A DNA stretch of 16,193 nt from Flavobacteriaceae bacterium (GCA_018608735.1 JABAYZ010000282.1:1-16193); one strand, 5' to 3'. Counted from the first letter of the stretch, positions 7,038 to 14,558 are shown. The notes: generated by a model from the letters alone, not told the origin. A program made the numbers and translations.

Positions 7038-7822
7038 CTGTTCAATTGTTTTATAAATGCAGCTGCACTCGCACCAGGATTATCTGTTTTCATAAAATTC
7101 TCACCAATTAAAAATCCTTTATACCCATATGGTTGTAAGCTTTGGATATCCTCAACCGTACGAATTCCACTTTCCGAAATTTTTACAAATTGATCAGGGA
7201 TGAGCACACTCAGTGTTTTGCTCGTTTCTAAGCTGACTTCAAACGTTTTAAGATTACGGTTATTTACACCAATCATATTGAGCGAGGGCATTACGGATTT
7301 GTGCAACTCCTCTTCGTTATGAACTTCTAATAAAACTTCCATACCCAAATCTTGGGCAAGTGTTGAAAACGTTTGAATCTCGTTGCGACTCAAAATGGCA
7401 GCAATAAGCAAAATGACGTCTGCGCCATAGGCTTTTGCTTCCACAATTTGATAAGGATCAATAATGAATTCTTTTCGAAGTAAAGGCATCTCACAACTGG
7501 CTCTAGCCGTCAATAAATCGTCTAAGCTACCCCCAAAATATTTCATATCGGTTAACACCGACATCCCACATGCACCAGCAGTTTCATACCCTACTGCTAC
7601 GTCTTGCACATTCAAATCCTGGTTGATACAGGCTTTTGAAGGGGAACGCCGTTTATGTTCTGTTATCAATCCAGAAGTACTCTCTTTTAGTCGTGAGCTT
7701 AAGGACGGACAGTGACGTTCAAATAAGACAGATTTTTCCAGTTGATGTAATGGAATCAATTGTTTTCGAAGGGCGACTTCGGTGCGTTTATCAGCAACAA
7801 TACGATCTAAGATACTGCTCAT
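7034..7822 (-). CDS. trpC: Indole-3-glycerol phosphate synthase
   Basis: It closes the indole ring by decarboxylating and dehydrating the product of TrpF. I choose ATG 7822, which forms a TAATG junction with the trpD stop and gives MSSILDRIVADKRTEV, the standard family start. The longer frame from 7849 overlaps trpD by 28 bases and adds nine unmatched residues. With this start it has 262 residues. Active-site residues are in EHKRRSPSK (Glu55, Lys57), LLRKEF (Lys117), LLEVHNEEEL (Glu166), GVNNRNL (Asn187, Asn190) and ISESGI (Glu217, Ser218). It is a separate gene, not fused to trpF as in enterobacteria. Confidence 0.97.
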   Translation of the reverse strand: MSSILDRIVADKRTEVALRKQLIPLHQLEKSVLFERHCPSLSSRLKESTSGLITEHKRRSPSKACINQDLNVQDVAVGYETAGACGMSVLTDMKYFGGSLDDLLTARASCEMPLLRKEFIIDPYQIVEAKAYGADVILLIAAILSRNEIQTFSTLAQDLGMEVLLEVHNEEELHKSVMPSLNMIGVNNRNLKTFEVSLETSKTLSVLIPDQFVKISESGIRTVEDIQSLQPYGYKGFLIGENFMKTDNPGASAAAFIKQLNR

Positions 7823-8808
7823 TATAGGGCGATTAATTTGGTGAGACATTCATTTGCTTTCCCCGAATACAGGGCTTCTTTGGCCATTTCATAACCGTCT
7901 ATATGAGGGATTTTTTTGGCAGTTGCGATGGCAAGTCCAGCGTTGGTACAGACCACATTGTTTTGAGCTTCTGAACCGTTTCCACTAATGATGGTTTTAA
8001 ATATTTTTGAAGCCTCAGCAATGGTATTTCCTCCAAAGATGGCTTCTTGTGTATTATTTTTCAAGCCTAAATCTTCTGCCGAAAACAGGACTTCAGATTG
8101 ATTGGATACGATTTTTACGGCATTGGTTAATGAGATTTCATCATAGCCACCAAGATCATGAACAATACTATAATTTTTGTCTGTGCCCTGATATAAATAA
8201 TTATATAATCGTAATAATTCTAAACTAAACACGCCAACCATTTGATTTTTTGGAAAGGCTGGGTTTACCATAGGCCCTAACATATTAAAAAAGGTTTTGA
8301 CACCTAATTCGCGGCGGATTGGTGCGACGTTTTTCATGGCAGGGTGAAACAATGGCGCGTGTAATACACAAATACCAGTCGTCGCAATGGCACGTTCTAA
8401 AAAGTCGACATCATTTGAAAACTTCACGCCCAAAGACTCCAAAACATTGGAAGAGCCACAGGCAGAGGAGACGCCGTAATTGCCGTGTTTTGCTACGGGC
8501 ACTCCTGCTGCAGCCGTTACAAATGAGGAAAGGGTTGAGATGTTAAAGGTATCTTTTCCATCGCCACCTGTACCACATAGATCAATAGGATTATAGGCCG
8601 ATAAATCCACAGGAATACAGAGCTCCAATAGGGCGTCTCTAAAACCCCTTAATTCTTCAAGGGTGACAGTTCGCATCATAAAAATGGTGAGAAACGCTGC
8701 GATTTGACTTTGATTGTAATCGCCTTTGGATATGTTAATCAAAATCTGCTTTGCTTCATCAGCAGAAATATTCTCGTGATTAATGAGTCGGTTTAAAACG
8801 TGTTTCAT
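7822..8808 (-). CDS. trpD: Anthranilate phosphoribosyltransferase
   Basis: It transfers the phosphoribosyl group of PRPP to anthranilate. The 328 residues cover an N-terminal helical domain and a C-terminal alpha/beta domain. DLCGTGGDGKDTFNIST (76-92) is the PRPP-binding loop, KHGN (107-110) and SSACGSSNVLESLG (114-127) line the active site, and HDLGGYDEISL carries the Asp-Glu pair for the second metal. It is not fused to the TrpG glutaminase. Four bases separate its start from the trpG stop, and its stop shares one base with the trpC start. Confidence 0.97.
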   Translation of the reverse strand: MKHVLNRLINHENISADEAKQILINISKGDYNQSQIAAFLTIFMMRTVTLEELRGFRDALLELCIPVDLSAYNPIDLCGTGGDGKDTFNISTLSSFVTAAAGVPVAKHGNYGVSSACGSSNVLESLGVKFSNDVDFLERAIATTGICVLHAPLFHPAMKNVAPIRRELGVKTFFNMLGPMVNPAFPKNQMVGVFSLELLRLYNYLYQGTDKNYSIVHDLGGYDEISLTNAVKIVSNQSEVLFSAEDLGLKNNTQEAIFGGNTIAEASKIFKTIISGNGSEAQNNVVCTNAGLAIATAKKIPHIDGYEMAKEALYSGKANECLTKLIAL

Positions 8809-8812
8809 CTGT

Positions 8813-9379
8813 TTATGAATTTATCCAGTTTTCTAATAATTGTTTTCCATTGGGTGTGAGAACCGACTCGGGATGAAATTGAACGCCTTTTACATCAAAG
8901 GTTTTATGTCTCAAAGACATGATTTGTCCATTTTCATCTACTGAAGTAACTTCTAATACATCCGGAATATTGGAATCTACCACCCAAGAATGGTAACGTC
9001 CAACCTGAATAGTTTTGTCCATATTGTTGAATAAAGGTTCATCATCAACACTAATATTAATATCAGTATGAACCCCGTGATAGACGTCTTCTAGATTTAT
9101 GATGTGTCCGCCAAAAACTTCGGCAATGGCTTGTTGTCCTAAGCAAACGCCTAAAATACTTTTGCTAGGAGCATAGCGTTTAATTACGGCTTTCAAAAGT
9201 CCAGCTTCATCCGGAATTCCTGGGCCAGGAGAGAGTACTATTTTATCGAAGTATTCGATATCTTCAAGATCAAATTTATCATTTCGAAGCACGGTAACAT
9301 TACACTCGAGATCTTCAAGGTAATGCACTAGATTAAACGTAAAACTATCGTAATTATCGATGACTAATATCTTCTTCAT
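8813..9379 (-). CDS. trpG: Anthranilate synthase component II (glutamine amidotransferase)
   Basis: A class I glutamine amidotransferase that supplies ammonia to TrpE. I choose ATG 9379, giving MKKILVIDNYDSFTFN, the classic start of this family, and 188 residues; it lies four bases behind trpE. The frame extends to TTG 9400, but that would overlap trpE and add seven unrelated residues. The catalytic triad is Cys79 in LGVCLGQQ, His169 and Glu171 in VQFHPES. SPGPGIPDEAG (50-60) forms the oxyanion side. In some bacteria the same protein also serves folate synthesis with PabB; no pab gene is in the window. Confidence 0.97.
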   Translation of the reverse strand: MKKILVIDNYDSFTFNLVHYLEDLECNVTVLRNDKFDLEDIEYFDKIVLSPGPGIPDEAGLLKAVIKRYAPSKSILGVCLGQQAIAEVFGGHIINLEDVYHGVHTDINISVDDEPLFNNMDKTIQVGRYHSWVVDSNIPDVLEVTSVDENGQIMSLRHKTFDVKGVQFHPESVLTPNGKQLLENWINS

Positions 9380-9383
9380 GGGT

Positions 9384-10784
9384 TTAAATGGTTTCGGCAA
9401 GCTTAATAGCTTTGGTTAGGGCGCCTAGTTTGTTGTATACTTCTTGAAGTTCGTTTTCGGGACTTGATTTGGATACGATTCCAGCTCCGGCTTGCCAATG
9501 AAGTTGATAGTTTTTACTTAAAAACGTTCTAATCATGATGGCGTGGTTATAGTTGCCATCAAAATCCATAAACCCAATGGCGCCTCCATAAAAGGCACGG
9601 TTTGTTTTTTCATAGGCTTCAATAAGCTCCATGGCTTTATATTTTGGTGCCCCGCTAAGCGTACCTGCCGGAAATGTGTCCGCTACAATTTGCATTGTTG
9701 GGGTGTTTTTCCTAACATTTCCAATGACTTTACTGACCAAATGAATAACGTGAGAGAAAAACTGTACTTCTCTGTATTTTTTAACAACGACATCTGTACA
9801 ATGGCGGCTCAAGTCGTTACGCGCTAAGTCAACCAGCATGACATGTTCGCTGTTTTCTTTTTTGTCAGCCACTAATTTTTTTGCTAATTCGGCATCTTTT
9901 AAGTCATCACCAGAGCGTGCAAATGTTCCTGCAATAGGATGGATTTCTGCATTTCGATCTTGAACGACTAACTGTGCTTCGGGCGAACTTCCAAAGATTT
10001 TAAATTTCCCATAATCAAAATAAAAAAGGTAGGGCGATGGATTGATACTTCGAAGTGCTCTATAGACATTAAAATCATCACCTTTAAAATCTTGTTGAAA
10101 TTTCTTAGATAATACCAGTTGAAATACGTCGCCACGTGCACAATGTTTTTTTGCCAATTCAACATGAGATTTAAAGTCCTCATCCGTTAAGTTAGAGCTG
10201 ATATCTCCTTTGGATTTAAAATCATAGGAAGAAAAACTTTGCATTTTAATCAAATGATCAATGGCGTCGATATTGCTTTCGGATTCGTAGCAATGCGCAA
10301 AGATATAGGCCTCGTTTTTGAAATGATTAATGGCTATAATATTTTGATATACGGCATAATACATATCAGGAATATCAAGAGAATATTCCTTTTTCGAAAT
10401 GCTAATATCTTCAAAATATTTCACAGCATCATAGGCTGAAAATCCAAACATGCCATTGTTTATAAACTTAAAAGCGGTGTCTTTTTGAGTGTCAAATTGT
10501 TTTGTGAATACATCAATTTCTAAAGTTACTTTATCTGGTGCTACTGTTTTAGTACTTACGGTTTGATCAGGATATGTTTTTGTGACCACATTATCATCTA
10601 CTTTTATGGATGCAATAGGATTGCAACAGATGTAAGAGAAGCTATTGTCATTGCCATGATAGTCGCTACTTTCCAACAGAATGCTGTTCGGAAATTTGTC
10701 CCGGATTTTTAGATAGACACTTACAGGCGATATGGTATCTGCAAGTATTTTTTTGTAATGTGTTTTGAGTTCAAATGTTTTCAT
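9384..10784 (-). CDS. trpE: Anthranilate synthase component I
   Basis: It converts chorismate and TrpG-derived ammonia to anthranilate, the first committed step. The protein has 466 residues. LLESS (36-40) is the tryptophan feedback-binding motif, so allosteric inhibition is expected. The chorismate-binding domain shows GSSPEAQL, HPIAGTFARSGDD, ENSEHVMLVDLARNDLSR, FPAGTLSGAPKYKAMELI, YGGAIGFMDFDGN and QAGAGIVSKSSPENEL in the normal order. It is the first structural gene; its ATG (10784-10782) directly follows the U-run of the attenuator terminator, so expression depends on readthrough there. Confidence 0.97.
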   Translation of the reverse strand: MKTFELKTHYKKILADTISPVSVYLKIRDKFPNSILLESSDYHGNDNSFSYICCNPIASIKVDDNVVTKTYPDQTVSTKTVAPDKVTLEIDVFTKQFDTQKDTAFKFINNGMFGFSAYDAVKYFEDISISKKEYSLDIPDMYYAVYQNIIAINHFKNEAYIFAHCYESESNIDAIDHLIKMQSFSSYDFKSKGDISSNLTDEDFKSHVELAKKHCARGDVFQLVLSKKFQQDFKGDDFNVYRALRSINPSPYLFYFDYGKFKIFGSSPEAQLVVQDRNAEIHPIAGTFARSGDDLKDAELAKKLVADKKENSEHVMLVDLARNDLSRHCTDVVVKKYREVQFFSHVIHLVSKVIGNVRKNTPTMQIVADTFPAGTLSGAPKYKAMELIEAYEKTNRAFYGGAIGFMDFDGNYNHAIMIRTFLSKNYQLHWQAGAGIVSKSSPENELQEVYNKLGALTKAIKLAETI

Positions 10785-10813
10785 AAAAAAAGACTTGTCG
10801 TTATGACAAGCCT
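10785..10813 (-). terminator. trp attenuator terminator
   Basis: On the - strand AGGCTTGTC (10813-10805) pairs with GACAAGTCT (10799-10791) as nine base pairs with one G-U around a five-base loop, followed by a seven-T run (10791-10785) that touches the trpE ATG. It lies after the Trp-rich leader peptide and before all structural genes, so it is a conditional terminator. Confidence 0.92.
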
Positions 10814-10851
10814 AGATATTTTGATTTAAACATACAAGGGTGTGTCACGAC
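10797..10851 (-). promoter_or_regulatory. trp antiterminator helix
   Basis: On the - strand GTCGTGACA (10851-10843) can pair with TGTCA and CGAC (10808-10804 and 10800-10797), with TAA bulged: nine base pairs in all. This uses the inner 5' arm, loop and 3' arm of the terminator, so the two folds exclude each other. The upstream arm contains the leader peptide stop codon TGA, so a ribosome finishing the leader would block this helix and favour termination. The pairing was found by eye; energies were not computed. Confidence 0.7.
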
Positions 10852-10901
10852 TTTTTTTTTCGAGAGTACCACCACCAAGTATTGTTTAAAGTAAGGTTCA
10901 T
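10845..10901 (-). CDS. trpL: trp operon leader peptide
   Basis: An 18-codon frame, ATG 10901 to TGA 10845, encodes MNLTLNNTWWWYSRKKKS. Three consecutive TGG codons at positions 9-11 act as the sensor: when charged tRNA-Trp is scarce the ribosome stalls there, leaving the antiterminator arm seven codons downstream free. The frame lies between a well-matched promoter and the terminator before trpE. The 5' leader is only about ten bases, with no Shine-Dalgarno site, which is normal in this phylum. The peptide itself probably has no function after synthesis. The product is too short for ordinary gene finders. Confidence 0.93.
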   Translation of the reverse strand: MNLTLNNTWWWYSRKKKS

Positions 10902-10918
10902 AGTTTGTTTTCTAATAT

Positions 10919-10949
10919 CAAATGTAGGGACGATTTTTAATATTGCAAA
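10919..10949 (-). promoter_or_regulatory. trp operon promoter, Bacteroidota type
   Basis: On the - strand TTTG (10949-10946), 19 bases, then TACATTTG (10926-10919) matches the -33 TTTG and -7 TAnnTTTG consensus of the Bacteroidota primary sigma factor exactly, including spacing. Transcription should start near 10910-10914, about ten bases before the leader peptide ATG. The promoter starts 18 bases behind the upstream yceI-like gene. Confidence 0.85.
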
Positions 10950-10966
10950 ATTAATTTAATAGTTTT

Positions 10967-11533
10967 TTAAAATTTTAAAGAAACCGTTAAATCAAACTCA
11001 TTATATATCGCTTTATCCTTTAATCCATCAAAAAAGCTAGCAGATCCGTATTTGATACCATATTTTGTGCGATCCACTTGAAATGTTGTCGAAGCAGTAT
11101 TTTCTGAAACGGCTAGTTCAAAAGAGATTTCATTAGTAATATTTTTTATTGTAAGATCGCCTACAACGCTGTAGGTTTCTCCATTTTTGGTCACAGAATT
11201 AAATACTAGGCTGGCTGTTTTGTGGTTTTCTACGCCAAAAAAGTCATCTGCTTTCAAGTGGCCATCTAGTTTGTTTTTGTACTCACCTTCTAGGTCTGTA
11301 GTGTTGATAGTCGTCATGTCCATTACAAAATTTCCACCAGTCAGTTGATTAGCATCGAATTCAAGTGATCCTTGTTGAAGTGTAATGGTACCTTCATGTT
11401 GTCCAGTTACTTTGTGTCCTACCCAGTTAATGGTACTTTCCTTAGTATCTACTATTTTGGTTTCTGTAGTGGTGAACGCTACAAACAATAAAATAGATAA
11501 AATTGCAGTTGATTTTAATAATATATTTTTCAT
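10967..11533 (-). CDS. YceI-like exported lipid-binding protein
   Basis: A 188-residue protein. Residues 1-20 (MKNILLKSTAILSILLFVAF) are a signal peptide. The rest is a single YceI beta-barrel: STINWVGHKVTGQHEGTI near the start, the FVMDMTTINTTDL segment, LDGHLKADDFFGVENHKTASL in the middle (read here as LDGHLKADDFF and the following VENHKTASL), the DLTIKNITNEISF strand pair and FDLTVSLKF at the end. Members bind polyisoprenoid chains such as quinones in a lipocalin-like barrel; the physiological role is often unclear, and some are stress-induced. It is expected in the periplasm. No clear terminator separates it from the trp promoter. It diverges from the thioredoxin gene at 11657. Confidence 0.9.
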   Translation of the reverse strand: MKNILLKSTAILSILLFVAFTTTETKIVDTKESTINWVGHKVTGQHEGTITLQQGSLEFDANQLTGGNFVMDMTTINTTDLEGEYKNKLDGHLKADDFFGVENHKTASLVFNSVTKNGETYSVVGDLTIKNITNEISFELAVSENTASTTFQVDRTKYGIKYGSASFFDGLKDKAIYNEFDLTVSLKF

Positions 11534-11644
11534 TTTTAGATTGGTTAAAAGATTGATTGCAAATTAAATAAATTTTTAGTTGCACAATACCTTTAAGGCT
11601 TGTAATTTTATGTTAAAACTTTAGAGATCGTTTAGTGGATTTGT

Positions 11645-11652
11645 TAACTTTG
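11645..11652 (+). promoter_or_regulatory. Candidate -7 box of the thiol/sulfur cluster
   Basis: TAACTTTG matches TAnnTTTG exactly and ends only four bases before the ATG at 11657, implying a leaderless or nearly leaderless transcript. No good TTTG lies 19 bases upstream (TTTAG is the closest), so this could be chance. Confidence 0.4.
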
Positions 11653-11656
11653 TAAA

Positions 11657-12136
11657 ATGAAATATTTCCTGATCATACTGGTTCTTTTAAATCTCTCCTG
11701 CAAATCTGAAAAAAAAGATGCAATTGCTTTAGAAATTCATGATTTTACAGGGATAGAGCCCTATCTGAGTCTGGAAGGCTCCAAAACTTATGTGGTTAAT
11801 TTTTGGGCAACATGGTGTGCGCCCTGTGTAAAAGAACTACCCCATTTTGAAGCCCTTCAAGTAAACCATAAAGAGGATGTAGAAGTGATTTTAGTGAGCT
11901 TGGATTTTCCACATCAATATGAAACAAAATTAAAACCATTCATTCAAAAGCATGACTTAAAATCAAAAGTTGTTGTTTTAGACGATCCTGATATGAATTC
12001 TTGGATTCCTAAAGTAGATCCACAATGGGATGGTGCTATTCCAGTCACGCTTATTTACAACACATCAAAGCGCTTGTTTTATAATCGTACATTTACCTAC
12101 GATGAATTAGAAACGGAGCTTCAAACATTTTTTTAA
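11657..12136 (+). CDS. TlpA-like thioredoxin-fold lipoprotein
   Basis: A 159-residue protein with a very short lipoprotein signal: MKYFLIILVLLNLS followed by Cys15. It is therefore membrane-attached on the periplasmic side or in the outer membrane. The thioredoxin fold begins at about residue 44: VVNFWATWCAPCVKELPHF contains the redox pair Cys54 and Cys57 (WCAPC), and GAIPVTLIY has the cis-proline. TlpA/ResA-type proteins reduce or exchange disulfides in envelope proteins, for example during cytochrome c maturation. It heads a + strand cluster of redoxin and rhodanese genes; 19 bases separate it from the next gene. Confidence 0.9.
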   Translation: MKYFLIILVLLNLSCKSEKKDAIALEIHDFTGIEPYLSLEGSKTYVVNFWATWCAPCVKELPHFEALQVNHKEDVEVILVSLDFPHQYETKLKPFIQKHDLKSKVVVLDDPDMNSWIPKVDPQWDGAIPVTLIYNTSKRLFYNRTFTYDELETELQTFF

Positions 12137-12155
12137 TAACCTAAAAAATTAAATT

Positions 12156-12758
12156 ATGAAAACTATTCTCACTTTACTCGTGCTGTTCTCTACTGTTGCT
12201 TTTACGCCTGTCACAATTGATAAAGGCTATGATATTGGCGATATTGCTGCTGATTTTAAATTAGAAAACATAGACGGAAATTTTGTGTCATTGTCAGATT
12301 TCAAAGCTGCCAAGGGTTTTATTGTTGTTTTTACATGTAATACTTGCCCGTATGCTGTGGCCTATGAAGATCGCATTGAAGCACTGAATAAAAAATATGC
12401 TAAAAAAGGGTATCCTGTCATTGCAATCATGCCTAACAATGTAGAGACTAAACCTGGTGATTCGATGGAAGCTATGCAAAAACGTGCCAAAGAAAAAGGT
12501 TTTACATTTCCTTATTTAATGGATGCCGATCAATCGATATATCCTAAGTTTGGAGCGACCAAAACGCCTCATGTTTACATCTTAGAATCCACAAACCGTG
12601 GGCCCGTAGTACAATATATAGGCGCTATCGATGACAACTACAAAGCTGCTGCTTTAGTGAAAACCAAATATGTCGAAAACGCAGTCGATGCACTTCTAAA
12701 TGGCTCTGCTGTTGAGGTGCCTAAGACTAGAGCTATTGGTTGTTCTATCAAAATTTAA
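12156..12758 (+). CDS. Exported thioredoxin-like/AhpC-type redoxin
   Basis: A 200-residue protein with a signal peptide at residues 1-16 (MKTILTLLVLFSTVAF). The redoxin domain opens with IGDIAADFKLENIDG (27-41), as in AhpC/TSA proteins, and has FTCNTCPYA (59-67) with Cys61 and Cys64 as a CxxC pair. KTPHVYILE contains the cis-proline. A third conserved cysteine, Cys196, lies in the C-terminal TRAIGCSIK. The CxxCP motif plus the C-terminal GCxIK tail defines a Bacteroidota subgroup of unknown substrate, annotated as thioredoxin family or peroxiredoxin-like. It is probably co-transcribed with the preceding TlpA-like gene. Confidence 0.88.
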   Translation: MKTILTLLVLFSTVAFTPVTIDKGYDIGDIAADFKLENIDGNFVSLSDFKAAKGFIVVFTCNTCPYAVAYEDRIEALNKKYAKKGYPVIAIMPNNVETKPGDSMEAMQKRAKEKGFTFPYLMDADQSIYPKFGATKTPHVYILESTNRGPVVQYIGAIDDNYKAAALVKTKYVENAVDALLNGSAVEVPKTRAIGCSIKI

Positions 12759-12814
12759 AACCCCTCTAAAAAGAGTCAAACCTATTATTAATTAATTTTT
12801 TACTATAATATACT

Positions 12815-13129
12815 ATGTCAGATTTATCACAACAAGAGTGGGCTTCGAATTTAGATTCCGATCCAAAATCAATAATTTTAGATGTTCGTACGGACTCAGA
12901 AGTAGAAGAGGGGATGATTCCAAAAGCCATTCACTTGGATATTCACCAAGGGCAAGCTTTTATTTCAGCACTCGAAAAACTTGATAAAACAAACACCTAT
13001 TTCGTCTATTGCAGATCAGGTGCAAGAAGTGGACAAGCGTGTTCAATCCTGAAGCAAATGGGGTATGAGGCTTATAATCTTTTAGGAGGATTCAATGATT
13101 GGGACGGTGATACAGTAATACCAGAATAA
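12815..13129 (+). CDS. Single-domain rhodanese, cytosolic
   Basis: A 104-residue protein consisting of one rhodanese domain with no signal peptide. ILDVRTDSEVEEGMIPKAIH (read at residues 21-40) is the first signature, with DVR and the GxIPxAxH pattern. The active-site loop is YCRSGARS (65-72) with Cys66 forming the persulfide, and LLGGFNDW (89-96) closes the domain. Rhodaneses move sulfane sulfur to thiols; the exact acceptor is unknown. Fifty-six AT-rich bases separate it from the redoxin gene, and one base separates it from the next rhodanese, implying coupled translation. Confidence 0.92.
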   Translation: MSDLSQQEWASNLDSDPKSIILDVRTDSEVEEGMIPKAIHLDIHQGQAFISALEKLDKTNTYFVYCRSGARSGQACSILKQMGYEAYNLLGGFNDWDGDTVIPE

Positions 13130-13130
13130 G

Positions 13131-13523
13131 ATGAAGGTTCTATCTCTTATATTTTTAGTATTTAACTCCTTAATATTTTTGAATTGTCAAACCAAAACTT
13201 CCAATTCATTAGTCCTAGTTACTGTTGAAGAAATGAAAGAAATTTCAAAGTTAGAGGGGATGCAATTAGTGGATGTAAGAACTCCTGAGGAATATGCTAC
13301 TGGTCATATTCCTAATGCTCAAAACATTGATTTTTTAGATGCGGAATTTGAGATGAATATTCAGAGTTTAGATAAATCAAAACCCGTAATTATATATTGC
13401 CAGCGCGGTAGTCGAAGTGCAAAATGTGCATCCAAACTTATCGCTAATGGGTTCGTTAAGGTCTATGACCTTGATGGAGGCTTCGCGCAATGGGAGTATA
13501 GCGGTTTAGAAGTTGAACATTAA
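13131..13523 (+). CDS. Exported rhodanese lipoprotein
   Basis: A 130-residue protein with an N-terminal signal (MKVLSLIFLVFNSLIFLN) and Cys19, so probably a lipoprotein. The rhodanese domain spans about 30-125: LVDVRTPEEYATGHIPNAQN (47-66), active-site loop YCQRGSRS (89-96) with Cys90, and DLDGGFAQW (113-121). It pairs with the cytosolic rhodanese one base upstream, so the same cluster has a rhodanese on each side of the membrane. It ends five bases from the convergent nucleotidyltransferase gene, with no room for a separate terminator. Confidence 0.92.
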   Translation: MKVLSLIFLVFNSLIFLNCQTKTSNSLVLVTVEEMKEISKLEGMQLVDVRTPEEYATGHIPNAQNIDFLDAEFEMNIQSLDKSKPVIIYCQRGSRSAKCASKLIANGFVKVYDLDGGFAQWEYSGLEVEH

Positions 13524-13528
13524 AAATT

Positions 13529-14413
13529 TCAGTTCCATAAAGGAGTTGGATAAGCTCCTTGTTCGGTAAGGTCTGCTAAGGTGCTTACAGCTTCTTTTTT
13601 GTCGTCATAGTACGTCACTCCAAACCAAGTGCTTTGCGCTTCAATGACATCTACCGTAATGTGTCCATTTTCCATCATTTCTTGAGTGACAAAGGGCAAG
13701 TATATTTCACTTTTTTCAAGATTACTTGGGTTTTCTAAAAACGCAGTAAAGTAGGTTTCTATGTACTTAAAAATGGACGTATTACAAATCCAAAAATTCA
13801 TAGAAACTGCTGTGTCAGGAGCAAGAATAACTCCAGAATCTTCGTCTATGATCTGAGATTCTTGTTCTGAAATTTTAGTGCGTTCTATAATCGATGTTAG
13901 TTTATGATTATCCACTTCACAAACGCCTCTAGATACCGATCCAAATTTTGAAAGTGTGTTTTTAAGGTTATAAGCTACCAATGCAAATGCGTCAGGATTT
14001 TTGTTATTCTTAATGAAATTTGCAGCCCCAGTAAACGCATTTTGACCGTAATAATCATCGGCATTTATGATCACAAAACTGCCTTTAATGACATGTCGTG
14101 CAGTCCAAACCGCATGAGCAGTACCCCACGGTTTTTCACGTTTTGTATTCAATGAAATAGTTTCGGGGATATCCTCAATATTTTGAACTAAGACATCTAG
14201 TTTTACTTCCTTAGGTAAACGCTCTGAAAGGTGAGATTCTAGAAACGATTTATTGGCTGCCTTGGTAATGACCACAATATGGTTAAAGTTATTTTTGAGG
14301 GCGTCAAAAATACTAAATTCCATCAAAAATTCTTGTGCAGGGCCTAAATCATCAAATTGTTTTAGTTTTCCGTAGCGGCTACCGCTTCCTGCTGCCATCA
14401 ATAATAACGTCAT
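13529..14413 (-). CDS. Nucleotidyltransferase (NDP-sugar pyrophosphorylase-like)
   Basis: A 294-residue protein from ATG 14413. The frame extends to TTG 14437, but MTLLLMAAGSGSRYGKLKQF at the ATG is the expected start of the NTP transferase fold. AAGSGSRYG is the GxGxRxG nucleotide-binding loop, and INADDYYG supplies the metal-binding aspartate. SLNTKREKPWGTAHAVW resembles the base and sugar-binding loop of glucose-1-phosphate transferases. The C-terminal half has SMNFWICNTSIF and TWFGVTYYDDK, as in members that activate a sugar phosphate. The substrate cannot be read. It is convergent with the rhodanese gene and divergent from the endonuclease gene. Confidence 0.85.
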   Translation of the reverse strand: MTLLLMAAGSGSRYGKLKQFDDLGPAQEFLMEFSIFDALKNNFNHIVVITKAANKSFLESHLSERLPKEVKLDVLVQNIEDIPETISLNTKREKPWGTAHAVWTARHVIKGSFVIINADDYYGQNAFTGAANFIKNNKNPDAFALVAYNLKNTLSKFGSVSRGVCEVDNHKLTSIIERTKISEQESQIIDEDSGVILAPDTAVSMNFWICNTSIFKYIETYFTAFLENPSNLEKSEIYLPFVTQEMMENGHITVDVIEAQSTWFGVTYYDDKKEAVSTLADLTEQGAYPTPLWN

Positions 14414-14434
14414 TTTTTGTGTGTTTGTTCGCCG

Positions 14435-14465
14435 CAAAAATATAATTTTTAAACCGTATTTGAAA
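14435..14465 (-). promoter_or_regulatory. Candidate promoter of the nucleotidyltransferase gene
   Basis: On the - strand TTTC (14465-14462), 19 bases, then TATTTTTG (14442-14435). The -7 box matches TAnnTTTG exactly and the -33 box matches three of four bases. The predicted start falls 10-15 bases before ATG 14413, which also supports that ATG over the TTG at 14437. Confidence 0.5.
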
Positions 14466-14558
14466 TTTAATTTAGTAATTCAATTTTAATATTGGAGCGA
14501 ACTTCAATTATTAGTTGTAATTTCGATTTGAAATATACCAATATTTAACTTTTATTTT

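Noticed and set aside
7823..7849. Longer trpC start (ATG 7849)
   Set aside because: Would overlap trpD by 28 bases; the ATG at 7822 forms a TAATG junction and matches the family start.
9380..9400. Longer trpG start (TTG 9400)
   Set aside because: Adds seven unmatched residues and overlaps trpE; ATG 9379 gives the standard N-terminus.
10785..10949. T-box or protein-bound (TRAP-type) regulation of trp
   Set aside because: No T-box consensus and no series of spaced GAG/TAG triplets; the WWW leader and terminator explain the region.
13540..13560. Inverted repeat AAGGAG ... CTCCTT near the convergent gene ends
   Set aside because: It lies inside the nucleotidyltransferase coding region, has six pairs and lacks a U-run.
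14414..14437. Longer nucleotidyltransferase start (TTG 14437)
   Set aside because: It overlaps the predicted promoter and transcription start region, and the conserved fold begins at ATG 14413.
14438..14558. Promoter for the endonuclease gene (TAACTTTT at 14546-14553)
   Set aside because: The -7 box lacks the final G and no TTTG lies at the right distance; left uncalled.
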